A stretch of 64,000 nt of DNA, taken from positions 124,001 to 188,000 of the forward strand of contig NZ_OY782771.1 of assembly GCF_963678245.1 (NCBI RefSeq), in the 5' to 3' direction. Position 1 is the stretch's first letter. Each line of letters opens with the position of its first letter. Of the stretch, positions 57,136 to 64,000 are shown one piece after another. Under the pieces are notes generated by a model. That model saw only the letters and a list, made by a program, of their open reading frames with translations. It did no database searches and had not been told where the DNA came from. Origin of the DNA: an uncultured Sunxiuqinia sp. GTDB taxonomy: Bacteria > Bacteroidota > Bacteroidia > Bacteroidales > Prolixibacteraceae. A program made the position numbers and the translations under genes.

Positions 57136-58524
57136 TTACTTCCAGCCGCCACCAAGTGCGCGGTAAAGCGAAACTACGGCACTAAGTTTTTGCAGATGGT
57201 CATTTACATCGCTGAGCTGAGCTCCCAATAAGCTTTGTTGGGCATTCAGTACCTCAGTGTAGGTAGCCGATCCATAAGTAAGCAGTTCCCGGGTGTACTC
57301 AACCGACTTTTCCAGTGCCTCCAATTGTTGTGCCCGCAAGGACATTTTCCGTTCGGTGTTTTTGTACGAATTCAGTGCATTGTTCACTTCCTGTCCTGCA
57401 TTGAGCAAGGTATTCCGGAGACTTAATAAGGCTTCTTCTTGCTGAGCTTTGGCAACTTTGAGGCGGGTAACATTTGTCCGCTTATTGAATAATGGCGCGG
57501 TTAATCCTCCGATAACGTTCGACGCAAATGATGTTGGATCGAGTAATTCGTCCAAATCACTGGCTGCAAAACCAGTTGATGCGGTAATGGTCAGTGACGG
57601 ATAAAAGTAGCCGCGAGCGTTATTCGTCATTTCAAAAGCACTCATCACCAAATACTTTGATTGCATTACGTCGGGGCGATTTTCGAGTAATTGAGATGGC
57701 ACACCTGTTTCCAATAATGTGCTTATTTCCTGATCGCTCAACTTGTTGCGCTGAATTGATCCGGGAACGCGTCCCAGCAAGGTAGAAAGGGCGTTTTCTG
57801 ATTCGCGGATTTGTTGCTCCAAGTCAGGAATGGTGACTTCAGCCGCATATCGTGCCGCCTGGCTTTGAACTACGGCAGCTCCGGTTACACGGCCACTTTC
57901 TTTCAGCACTTTTATTGTTTCAACCAAGTCGATGTTATTTTTCACCGTTTGGCGGGTGATGGCTAATTTGGCATCCAGCGAAGTCAGGTTGTAATAGGCC
58001 AATGCAATGTTAGCAATTAATCGGGTTTGTACGGCCTTTTTCCCAGCATTGCTTGCTAATAAATCAGCGTATGCTGCCCGCTTTGAGCTGCGCAGTTTTC
58101 CCCAGATGTCAACTTCCCAATTGGCTTCCAACCCGAGTTGGTAGCTGCTCACGTCGCGCGGCCCATCCGGATAGGTCGACTTCGGATTGTGCTGGTAAGT
58201 TCCGGTTCCTTTGGCGTTTATTCCCGGAAGAAGCGATGCCCTGCTTTGTCCGAAATAGGCTTCTGCCTGCAATACCCGCTGAGTGGCAATTTGCAGGTCA
58301 GGATTGTTGTTTAGGCCTTCTTCTATTAAATCCTTCAAAAGAGGGTCGGTAAACAGTTGTTGCCAAGGCTTATCTGCGATGGTTGCCGAGTCAGTCTGTT
58401 CGGTTCCAAAAAGCCCGTCAGTATTGATGGTCTCTGATTGAAAGTGTCGGGAAGTGCTGCATGAGAATAGCATTGCCGATACGCCAGCCAGTAAAATGAT
58501 ATGTTTGAATGAATTTGTTTTCAT
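57136..58524 (-). CDS. RND efflux outer-membrane lipoprotein (OprM/NodT type)
   Basis: 462 residues with a lipoprotein signal (lipobox LFSC at about 19-22). Two TolC-like repeats hold the paired long helices (for example NNPDLQIATQRVLQAEAYFGQSRASLLPGI and LLSLRNTLLNAGQEVNNALNSYKNTE). It is the exit duct of the tripartite pump encoded by the next two genes. 24 bp separate it from the transporter gene. Confidence 0.93.
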   Translation of the reverse strand: MKTNSFKHIILLAGVSAMLFSCSTSRHFQSETINTDGLFGTEQTDSATIADKPWQQLFTDPLLKDLIEEGLNNNPDLQIATQRVLQAEAYFGQSRASLLPGINAKGTGTYQHNPKSTYPDGPRDVSSYQLGLEANWEVDIWGKLRSSKRAAYADLLASNAGKKAVQTRLIANIALAYYNLTSLDAKLAITRQTVKNNIDLVETIKVLKESGRVTGAAVVQSQAARYAAEVTIPDLEQQIRESENALSTLLGRVPGSIQRNKLSDQEISTLLETGVPSQLLENRPDVMQSKYLVMSAFEMTNNARGYFYPSLTITASTGFAASDLDELLDPTSFASNVIGGLTAPLFNKRTNVTRLKVAKAQQEEALLSLRNTLLNAGQEVNNALNSYKNTERKMSLRAQQLEALEKSVEYTRELLTYGSATYTEVLNAQQSLLGAQLSDVNDHLQKLSAVVSLYRALGGGWK

Positions 58525-58548
58525 AATCGTTCTTTTTTCCGGAATAAG

Positions 58549-61500
58549 CTATTCCATGGTGTTCATGTCTGAAATTTCTATTATTCCCGGTTTCTTGATT
58601 TTTTCCTGAAGCGATTGGAAAATAACGTACATGGTAGGAATTACCAGAATTCCAATCAACGTTCCGACGAGCATACCACCAACAGCTCCCACACCAATCG
58701 AACGGTTACCGTTGGCTCCAACTCCGGTTGCAATAACCAGTGGAATCAATCCAAAGATGAAAGCAAAAGAAGTCATCAAAATCGGACGTAAACGAGCAGT
58801 TGCTCCTTCAACGGCTGATTGTACGATGCTCATACCGGCATGGCGCCGTTGCAGCGCAAATTCAACAATCAGAATGGCATTTTTAGCGAGCAGCCCAATA
58901 AGCATGATCAATGAAATTTGTAGGTAGATGTTGTTTTCAACTCCCATGATCCGGGCAAAGATGAATGCTCCGGCAATACCAATTGGCATTGAGAGGATGA
59001 TCGATAAAGGCAACAAGAAACTCTCGTATTGCGCTGCCAGTAAGAAATAAACAAAAATCAAACTCAATGCAAAAATTAAAATGGATTGGTTTCCTGAAGC
59101 AATTTCTTCGCGCGTCAGTCCTGCGAATTCATAATCATATCCTGCCGGCAGTATTTGGTCGCCTACTTCCTGTACAGCTGTAATTGCATCTCCGGTACTG
59201 TAGCCAGCGTTTGGCGAAGCGGTAACATTGATTGATGTGTACATATTGAATCGCGTGATACTTTCTGCCCCGTACACTTTTTCGAGTGAAATAAACTCAG
59301 TGATGGGAGCCATCTCTCCACTCGAGGTGCGAATATACATGTTGTTCAGGTCTTCCGGGTTTCCACGATAGCCTGGGTCGGCCTGTACCATGATCCGGTA
59401 TTGTTTACCAAAGCGGTTGAAATTTGAGGCATAATAACCTCCAATGTAACCTTGTAAGGCTGAAAGCACAGAGCTTACATCAACTCCAGATTGTTTACAG
59501 CGAGCCACGTTAACGTCAACCTGATACTGTGGAAAATTAGTATTAAAGGAAGTCATTGCGTATTGCATCTCTGGCCGTTGGTTTAGTTCTCCTAAAAACT
59601 GACCTGCAATTTGCTCAAACTTCTTGATGTCGCCACCAGTTTTGTCTTCCAGTTTTAACTCAATACCACCAGAAACACTAAATCCGGGAACCATTGGAGG
59701 TGTGAAGATAATGATTTTGGCATCTTTTATTTGCGAGGTTGCCGCGTAAAGTTTACCTATTACACTATTCATGTCTTCGCCTTCGCCTTTTCGCTCATCG
59801 AAAGGTTTCAAGCTCGAAATAACCATCGCATACGAACTGCCTCGTCCGCCAATAAATGAGAATCCAACCACCGTTGAGCGAGCTTCTATTTCCGGAGTGC
59901 TGGCAAGAATGTGGTCTATCTGGTCAGCAACTTCTTTGGTTCTTTCCATGGAAGATGCGGGTGGAAGACTGATGTCCACAAATACACGGCCAGTATCTTC
60001 GGTAGGAACAAAACCTGTTGGCGTTGTCTTCATTAAAAAGAATAAACCTACCGAGAAAAACACAATGAGTGCCGCAGAAAGCCAGCGTCGTTTCATGAAG
60101 AAATTGGTGGTTTTTCTGTACTTATTGGTCATAACGCCAAAGGCCGTGTTAAACGAGGCGTAAAAGCGCTGAAGTACGCTTTTATTGTGAAGTTCGCTGT
60201 CTTTATGTGGCTTTAAAAAGATGGCACAAAGCGCAGGACTTAATGTCAATGCGTTGACTGCTGACAAAATAATGGAAATGGCCAGCGTAATTCCGAACTG
60301 CTTGTAAAATACTCCTGTGGTTCCGGTAATGAAAGTTACCGGAATAAAAACAGCAGCCATCACCAAGGTGATGGAAACAATGGCGGTTGAAATTTCGTCC
60401 ATGGCTGAAATCGCTGCTTCGCGAGCGTTCTTCGCGCCCTGGTCCAGTTTGGCGTGTACAGCCTCCACGACCACAATGGCATCGTCAACAACAATTCCAA
60501 TGGCCAGTACTAATGCAAATAAGGTTAGCAAGTTAATTGTAAAACCAAATACACTCAGGAAAAAGAATGTACCAACAATCGCTACCGGAACTGAGATTGC
60601 CGGAATCAGAGTTGCCCGGAAATTCTGTAAAAAGATAAACACAACGATAAACACAAGCACAAAGGCTTCGAGCAACGTGTGAAGCACTTTCTCAATCGAG
60701 CTGTCGAGAAATTGGTTTGCATCAACCAAAACGCTGTAGGTTACTCCTGGAGGAAATGTTTCAGAGGCGTCTTCAAGTACTTTTTTACAATCGATAATTA
60801 CATCGCGGGCATTGGAGCCAGCGGCCTGAAAGATAGCCATGGCAATTCCCGGATGGTTCATACTGGAGGTTGTAATGGAGTAATTCAATGCCCCTAGCTC
60901 AATTCGAGCGACATCGCTCAATCGTAAAACATTTCCATCAGCATCCGCCTTAATAATGATATTCTCAAATTCTTCGGGCTGAGTCAGTTTCCCTTTGTAC
61001 TTCAACACATACTCAAATGCCTGGTCGTTTTGTTCTCCAAAACGTCCGGGAGCTGCCTCCAGGTTTTGTTCGTTGAGGGCGGCAATTACATCCGATGGCA
61101 TTAAATGATAAGCAGCCATCACATCGGGTTTTAGCCAAACACGCATGGAGTAATCTTTTGCTCCAAAAACCATGGCTTCACCCACCCCGTTCACCCGCTG
61201 GATTTGCGGTAAGACATTAATCTTACTGTAGTTTTGGATGAACGTTTCGTCGTATTGATCGTTCTCGCTATACAGCGAAAATACCAGCAACATACTGTTT
61301 TGTCGTTTGGCAGTAATTACTCCGGCACGCGTAACCTCTGAAGGAAGTAAACTGTTGGCTCGTGCTACTCGGTTTTGGACGTTTACCGCCGCCATGTCGG
61401 GATCGGTTCCTTGTTTAAAATAAACTTCGATAGTAGCTGATCCGTCGTTACTGGCAGTTGAGACCATGTAGGTCATATCTTCAACCCCATTTATTTGTTC

Positions 61501-61698
61501 TTCTAGCGGGGTAACCACACTTTTTAGTACGGTTTCAGCATTGGCTCCTGTGTACGATGCGGACACCCGAATGGTTGGTGGCGCAATATCAGGATATTGT
61601 TCTATCGGAAGACTGGTTAGTCCCAGCACTCCGAGTATGACTATAATGATTGAGATGACCGATGATAAGATCGGCCGTTCTATAAATCTTCTGAACAT
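58549..61698 (-). CDS. RND multidrug efflux transporter (HAE1, AcrB-like)
   Basis: 1049 residues, normal for AcrB-like pumps. It has twelve TM helices and two large periplasmic loops. The proton-relay acids are in TM4 (GIVVDDAIVVVEAV, two Asp) and the TM10 lysine is in LIGLLAKNAILIVEFA. The C-terminal Q-E-K-I-K tail is typical. It is a proton-driven exporter of lipophilic compounds, in one operon with the adaptor upstream (14 bp) and the duct downstream. Confidence 0.97.
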   Translation of the reverse strand: MFRRFIERPILSSVISIIIVILGVLGLTSLPIEQYPDIAPPTIRVSASYTGANAETVLKSVVTPLEEQINGVEDMTYMVSTASNDGSATIEVYFKQGTDPDMAAVNVQNRVARANSLLPSEVTRAGVITAKRQNSMLLVFSLYSENDQYDETFIQNYSKINVLPQIQRVNGVGEAMVFGAKDYSMRVWLKPDVMAAYHLMPSDVIAALNEQNLEAAPGRFGEQNDQAFEYVLKYKGKLTQPEEFENIIIKADADGNVLRLSDVARIELGALNYSITTSSMNHPGIAMAIFQAAGSNARDVIIDCKKVLEDASETFPPGVTYSVLVDANQFLDSSIEKVLHTLLEAFVLVFIVVFIFLQNFRATLIPAISVPVAIVGTFFFLSVFGFTINLLTLFALVLAIGIVVDDAIVVVEAVHAKLDQGAKNAREAAISAMDEISTAIVSITLVMAAVFIPVTFITGTTGVFYKQFGITLAISIILSAVNALTLSPALCAIFLKPHKDSELHNKSVLQRFYASFNTAFGVMTNKYRKTTNFFMKRRWLSAALIVFFSVGLFFLMKTTPTGFVPTEDTGRVFVDISLPPASSMERTKEVADQIDHILASTPEIEARSTVVGFSFIGGRGSSYAMVISSLKPFDERKGEGEDMNSVIGKLYAATSQIKDAKIIIFTPPMVPGFSVSGGIELKLEDKTGGDIKKFEQIAGQFLGELNQRPEMQYAMTSFNTNFPQYQVDVNVARCKQSGVDVSSVLSALQGYIGGYYASNFNRFGKQYRIMVQADPGYRGNPEDLNNMYIRTSSGEMAPITEFISLEKVYGAESITRFNMYTSINVTASPNAGYSTGDAITAVQEVGDQILPAGYDYEFAGLTREEIASGNQSILIFALSLIFVYFLLAAQYESFLLPLSIILSMPIGIAGAFIFARIMGVENNIYLQISLIMLIGLLAKNAILIVEFALQRRHAGMSIVQSAVEGATARLRPILMTSFAFIFGLIPLVIATGVGANGNRSIGVGAVGGMLVGTLIGILVIPTMYVIFQSLQEKIKKPGIIEISDMNTME

Positions 61699-61712
61699 GA
61701 TTTTCGTTGATT

Positions 61713-62903
61713 TTAGTTTTTAACCTGGTTCGTTGAAGTGCTGCTTTGAGCTGAATTTATGTTTTCAACGAGTTTCGGTTTTACTGGTGTTCCATCACGA
61801 AGCGTTGCCACTCCTTCAACAACCACATGGTCGCCTTTTTGTAATCCCGAAGTCACTACGTACTGATCTTTCAGGTTTCCTGTTAATACGCTAATTTCAG
61901 TGTTTTTCACTTTATTATCTTCTCCAACAGTATATACAAAGTGTTTGCCTTGTAATTCATAGGTCGCTTTTTGAGGAACTAGAAGCACAGAGTCAAGATG
62001 TTGAGGAATGCTAATCCGACCGCTGCTTCCGTTTCTCAACATACCGTTGCTATTAGGAAAAGACGCACGAATATTTATAGCTCCGGTTTGTTGATCAACT
62101 AATCCGCTGGCAGTTTGTATATTGCCTTTTTCTGAGTACGGAGTGTTATCAGCTAAAATTAGTGAAACCTTTGGCATGTTTTCAAACTTTTTCTGAAGGT
62201 CGTCTCCCTCTAGACTTTTTGTCAATTGCAGAAAATCTTTTTCGTTCATTGAAAAATAAGCATACATGCTTGACGTGTTCGAAACAGTTGTTAATGGTTG
62301 GGCAATGCTGCTGCTCACCAAGCTTCCGACACGGTACGGAAAAGTTCCGATAGTTCCGCTTGCAGGACTTTTGATAACAGTGTACTCCAAATTAGCTTTT
62401 GAATTCTCGAGGTTGGCTTTTGCTTGTGCCAACTGCGCTTTTGCCGATTCCAGCGTTGCCTCGGACGACTTCAGATCATACTCGCTGATGATGCTTTTTT
62501 CAACTAGCGGTTTGGTTTTTTCGAGGTTAATTTTTGCGGTGCTTACTTGTGCTTCTGCAACTTTTACTTGTGCTTCAGCCGAACGAACCTGCGCCTGAAT
62601 ATCCTGGGCGTTGATGCGAAATAGTATCTGACCTTTATTCACATATGCACCTTCGTCAACCAGGATTTTTTCAATGTAGCCAGCTATTCGCGGACGAATT
62701 TCGACGGTCTGTTGTCCTTCCAGAGTTGCTGGGTACTGCTTGTTTAAGGTAACAGCCCCTGGTTTCGCGTCAATAACCTTATATTCTCTGGCTTCTTGTT
62801 GTGCTCGGCCTGCACCATTTGCTCCCTGCTTTTGTGAGCAGGAAACGGAGGCGAGCATCAGTAAAATGAAACTTAAGTTTCTGATTTGTCTAATTGTTTT
62901 CAT
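61713..62903 (-). CDS. RND efflux periplasmic adaptor (membrane fusion protein, AcrA/MexA-like)
   Basis: 396 residues with a lipoprotein signal (lipobox ASVSC near residue 20). The lipoyl/barrel-sandwich halves GYIEKILVDEGAYVNKGQILFRI and ASGTIGTFPYRVGSLVSS flank an alpha-hairpin rich in AQVKVAEAQVSTAKINLEKT repeats. A beta-barrel and membrane-proximal domain follow. It links the pump and the duct. Confidence 0.95.
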   Translation of the reverse strand: MKTIRQIRNLSFILLMLASVSCSQKQGANGAGRAQQEAREYKVIDAKPGAVTLNKQYPATLEGQQTVEIRPRIAGYIEKILVDEGAYVNKGQILFRINAQDIQAQVRSAEAQVKVAEAQVSTAKINLEKTKPLVEKSIISEYDLKSSEATLESAKAQLAQAKANLENSKANLEYTVIKSPASGTIGTFPYRVGSLVSSSIAQPLTTVSNTSSMYAYFSMNEKDFLQLTKSLEGDDLQKKFENMPKVSLILADNTPYSEKGNIQTASGLVDQQTGAINIRASFPNSNGMLRNGSSGRISIPQHLDSVLLVPQKATYELQGKHFVYTVGEDNKVKNTEISVLTGNLKDQYVVTSGLQKGDHVVVEGVATLRDGTPVKPKLVENINSAQSSTSTNQVKN

Positions 62904-62940
62904 GTTTCTATTGCTTGTTACTTTTGTTTAGTTGATTTTA

Positions 62941-63390
62941 TCAACAATGGCATTGATCTTCTTCTAATCCACTATTTGCCTGGATAGTTTGGAGTACTCT
63001 TAAAAAAGTATCTATTTCTGTTTCAGCTAGTCCGGTTAAAAGCTCATCTGATAGTTTTCGCGATATATCTTTTGCTTCCAATAGGAGTTCATATCCTTTT
63101 TGCGTCAATATGAGATTCTTTTTACGTTTGTCGATTTTGTCGGGTAACCGAACAACGAACCGTTTCTCTAACAGGGCGTTTACTTGCCTTAAAACTATCG
63201 ACTTGTCTCTTTGGAGCTGATTTGATAAATCTTGTTGCGTTACATCTTCTCGATTATATAATTGCAACAAGATTAGAAAGAACTCCAAGCTCAGGTCGAT
63301 GTTGTTTTCTTTAAACTTTGAGGTTAATTTATGTTTGAATATTCGCATGGTTTGACCAAGCAAGTATCCCAATGGCTTTGGTAATTGCAT
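62941..63390 (-). CDS. MarR-family regulator of the efflux operon
   Basis: 149 residues. The winged helix-turn-helix is DVTQQDLSNQLQRDKSIVLRQVNALLEKRFVVRLPDKIDKRKKNLILTQKG in outline, with dimerisation helices at both ends, and the C-terminus has an unusual CHC tail. It is the first gene of the pump operon (37 bp before the adaptor). A palindrome overlaps its promoter, which fits autorepression relieved by a pump substrate or thiol stress. Confidence 0.92.
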   Translation of the reverse strand: MQLPKPLGYLLGQTMRIFKHKLTSKFKENNIDLSLEFFLILLQLYNREDVTQQDLSNQLQRDKSIVLRQVNALLEKRFVVRLPDKIDKRKKNLILTQKGYELLLEAKDISRKLSDELLTGLAETEIDTFLRVLQTIQANSGLEEDQCHC

Positions 63391-63409
63391 TTTTTAAAAG
63401 TTTATGATG

Positions 63410-63444
63410 CGAAATTAGAAAACATTAGTTGACTTCATCAACTA
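63410..63444 (-). promoter_or_regulatory. marR-efflux promoter with an overlapping palindrome
   Basis: On the minus strand TTG (63441-63439) is followed after 21 bp by TAATTTCG (63417-63410), one mismatch to TAnnTTTG. The palindrome TAGTTGACTTCATCAACTA (63426-63444) covers the -33 element and spacer, a suitable operator position for MarR. Confidence 0.6.
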
Positions 63445-63779
63445 GTTAGGTTAATAAAACGTTAATAGAGGACGTAGGCGTCTTAATTTGCTGATTCTAT
63501 GATACTTTTTGCTCTTTGTTTTATTGATGATTAAAAAGCCGACGAATTTTACTGAATAACTATCTTTTTAATAAAGATTGTTTTAGAGTTACGCAAAACG
63601 CTATTGCCAGCTTTATGACCAACTCATGATTCAAAGAAACAGAACTAAGGTACTTATCGGATTTACACCCAGATCATTGTCGAGAACCGCAGCTTTGATA
63701 ATAAGACATTTACATGAAGCAAAGCCTTTCAAGTGCTGTCGCTAGAGCAAATAGTCAAAGAGCTAATTCATGATTATCG

Positions 63780-63811
63780 TTGCAATTCTGTTGATTTTTT
63801 TAATATCTTTG
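63780..63811 (+). promoter_or_regulatory. Bacteroidota-type promoter in the right-hand gap
   Basis: TTG (63780-63782), 21 bp, then TATCTTTG (63804-63811), a full match to TAnnTTTG. No ORF starts downstream; a terminator lies about 150 bp on. Confidence 0.5.
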
Positions 63812-63817
63812 AGCCGA

Positions 63818-63984
63818 AATCGAATGTGCTTGTTAATAGCAAGTATGTTAGTAGCAAGCTGGGAATTCGTTGATTTATCAACACACCACAATTCCCGGTG
63901 AGCTCATGGTTTATTAGGTTTAGTTGGTTTAGGTTAGTTCCCGAGAGATCGGGACGGAAAAGGCAGTCAGAGGACTGCCTTTTT
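63818..63984 (+). ncRNA. Candidate small non-coding RNA
   Basis: About 167 nt between a promoter-like signal (63780-63811) and a strong terminator, with no ORF. It holds a nested hairpin (GGGAATT 63861-63867 with AATTCCC 63890-63896, inner GTTGA/TCAAC), a short stem TCCCGA-GAGA-TCGGGA (63939-63954) and the terminator stem. It does not resemble SRP RNA, tmRNA or RNase P. The rest of the gap (63445-63779) shows nothing I can name. Confidence 0.4.
63958..63983 (+). terminator. Strong rho-independent terminator
   Basis: AAAAGGCAGTC (63958-63968), loop AGAG, GACTGCCTTTT (63973-63983), followed by TATTTT. Because of the flanking A and T runs it could also work on the minus strand for a gene off the right edge. 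Confidence 0.85.
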
Positions 63985-64000
63985 ATTTTGCAGGAAATCT

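Overview
The window reads as a chromosomal stretch from a Bacteroidota bacterium. The best guess is the order Bacteroidales/Marinilabiliales (Prolixibacteraceae-like), inferred from gene content rather than from a marker gene. Supporting signs are a type IX secretion C-terminal tail, several TAnnTTTG promoter boxes, LytS/LytTR two-component pairs, a mutA/mutB methylmalonyl-CoA mutase pair, a 23S-intervening-sequence-type four-helix protein, and a clustered menaquinone pathway. No rRNA, tRNA, CRISPR array, integrase or transposase gene was found.

Region by region. 1-7.5 kb (minus strand) is a tightly overlapping menaquinone operon, in transcription order menI-menF-menD-[voltage-gated K+ channel]-menB-menA-menC-menE, with menE running off the left edge. 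7.6-11.2 kb holds a Tat-exported GH36-like glycosidase and a secreted S37 peptidase. 11.5-21.7 kb (plus strand) is a signalling region. A membrane LytS-type histidine kinase, a large TlpA-type thioredoxin protein and a LytTR regulator are followed by a second system. In the second system the thioredoxin-like domain is fused to the kinase, and most of its genes carry frameshifts or a stop. Relics of a dipeptidase and of another LytTR regulator lie between the two systems. 21.8-29.2 kb (minus) holds a HEAT-repeat/double-DUF1080 protein, a Gfo/Idh/MocA oxidoreductase and an unusual membrane regulator (periplasmic LamG, cytoplasmic SARP/BTAD). 29.3-32 kb holds a frameshifted M19 dipeptidase and mpl (peptidoglycan recycling). 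32.1-39.1 kb holds a DUF3810 membrane protein, an MBL-fold hydrolase, a cupin lipoprotein, a T9SS-secreted M3-like peptidase and two overlapping SDR genes.

39.6-44 kb is an intact LytS/LytTR pair followed by a TonB-dependent receptor. 44.2-48.8 kb is mutA and mutB, split by a small four-helix-bundle gene flanked by imperfect inverted repeats. 48.9-56.3 kb holds a broken lipoprotein gene, a U32 protein, a 5'-truncated outer-membrane barrel gene and a giant CheB-CheR-PAS-kinase-receiver hybrid. 56.6-63.4 kb holds a DUF423 protein, a palindromic repeat element and a MarR-controlled RND efflux operon (marR-MFP-RND-OMF). The last 0.6 kb has no ORF but shows a promoter-like signal and a strong terminator about 170 nt apart, so it may encode a small RNA.

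The most unusual material is the pair of thioredoxin/LytTR systems at 12-21.7 kb, the LamG-SARP regulator, the ion channel inside the men operon, the insertion between mutA and mutB, and the nested palindromic repeat family. Several genes are broken by single-base indels, some in homopolymers, so sequencing error must be excluded before calling them pseudogenes.
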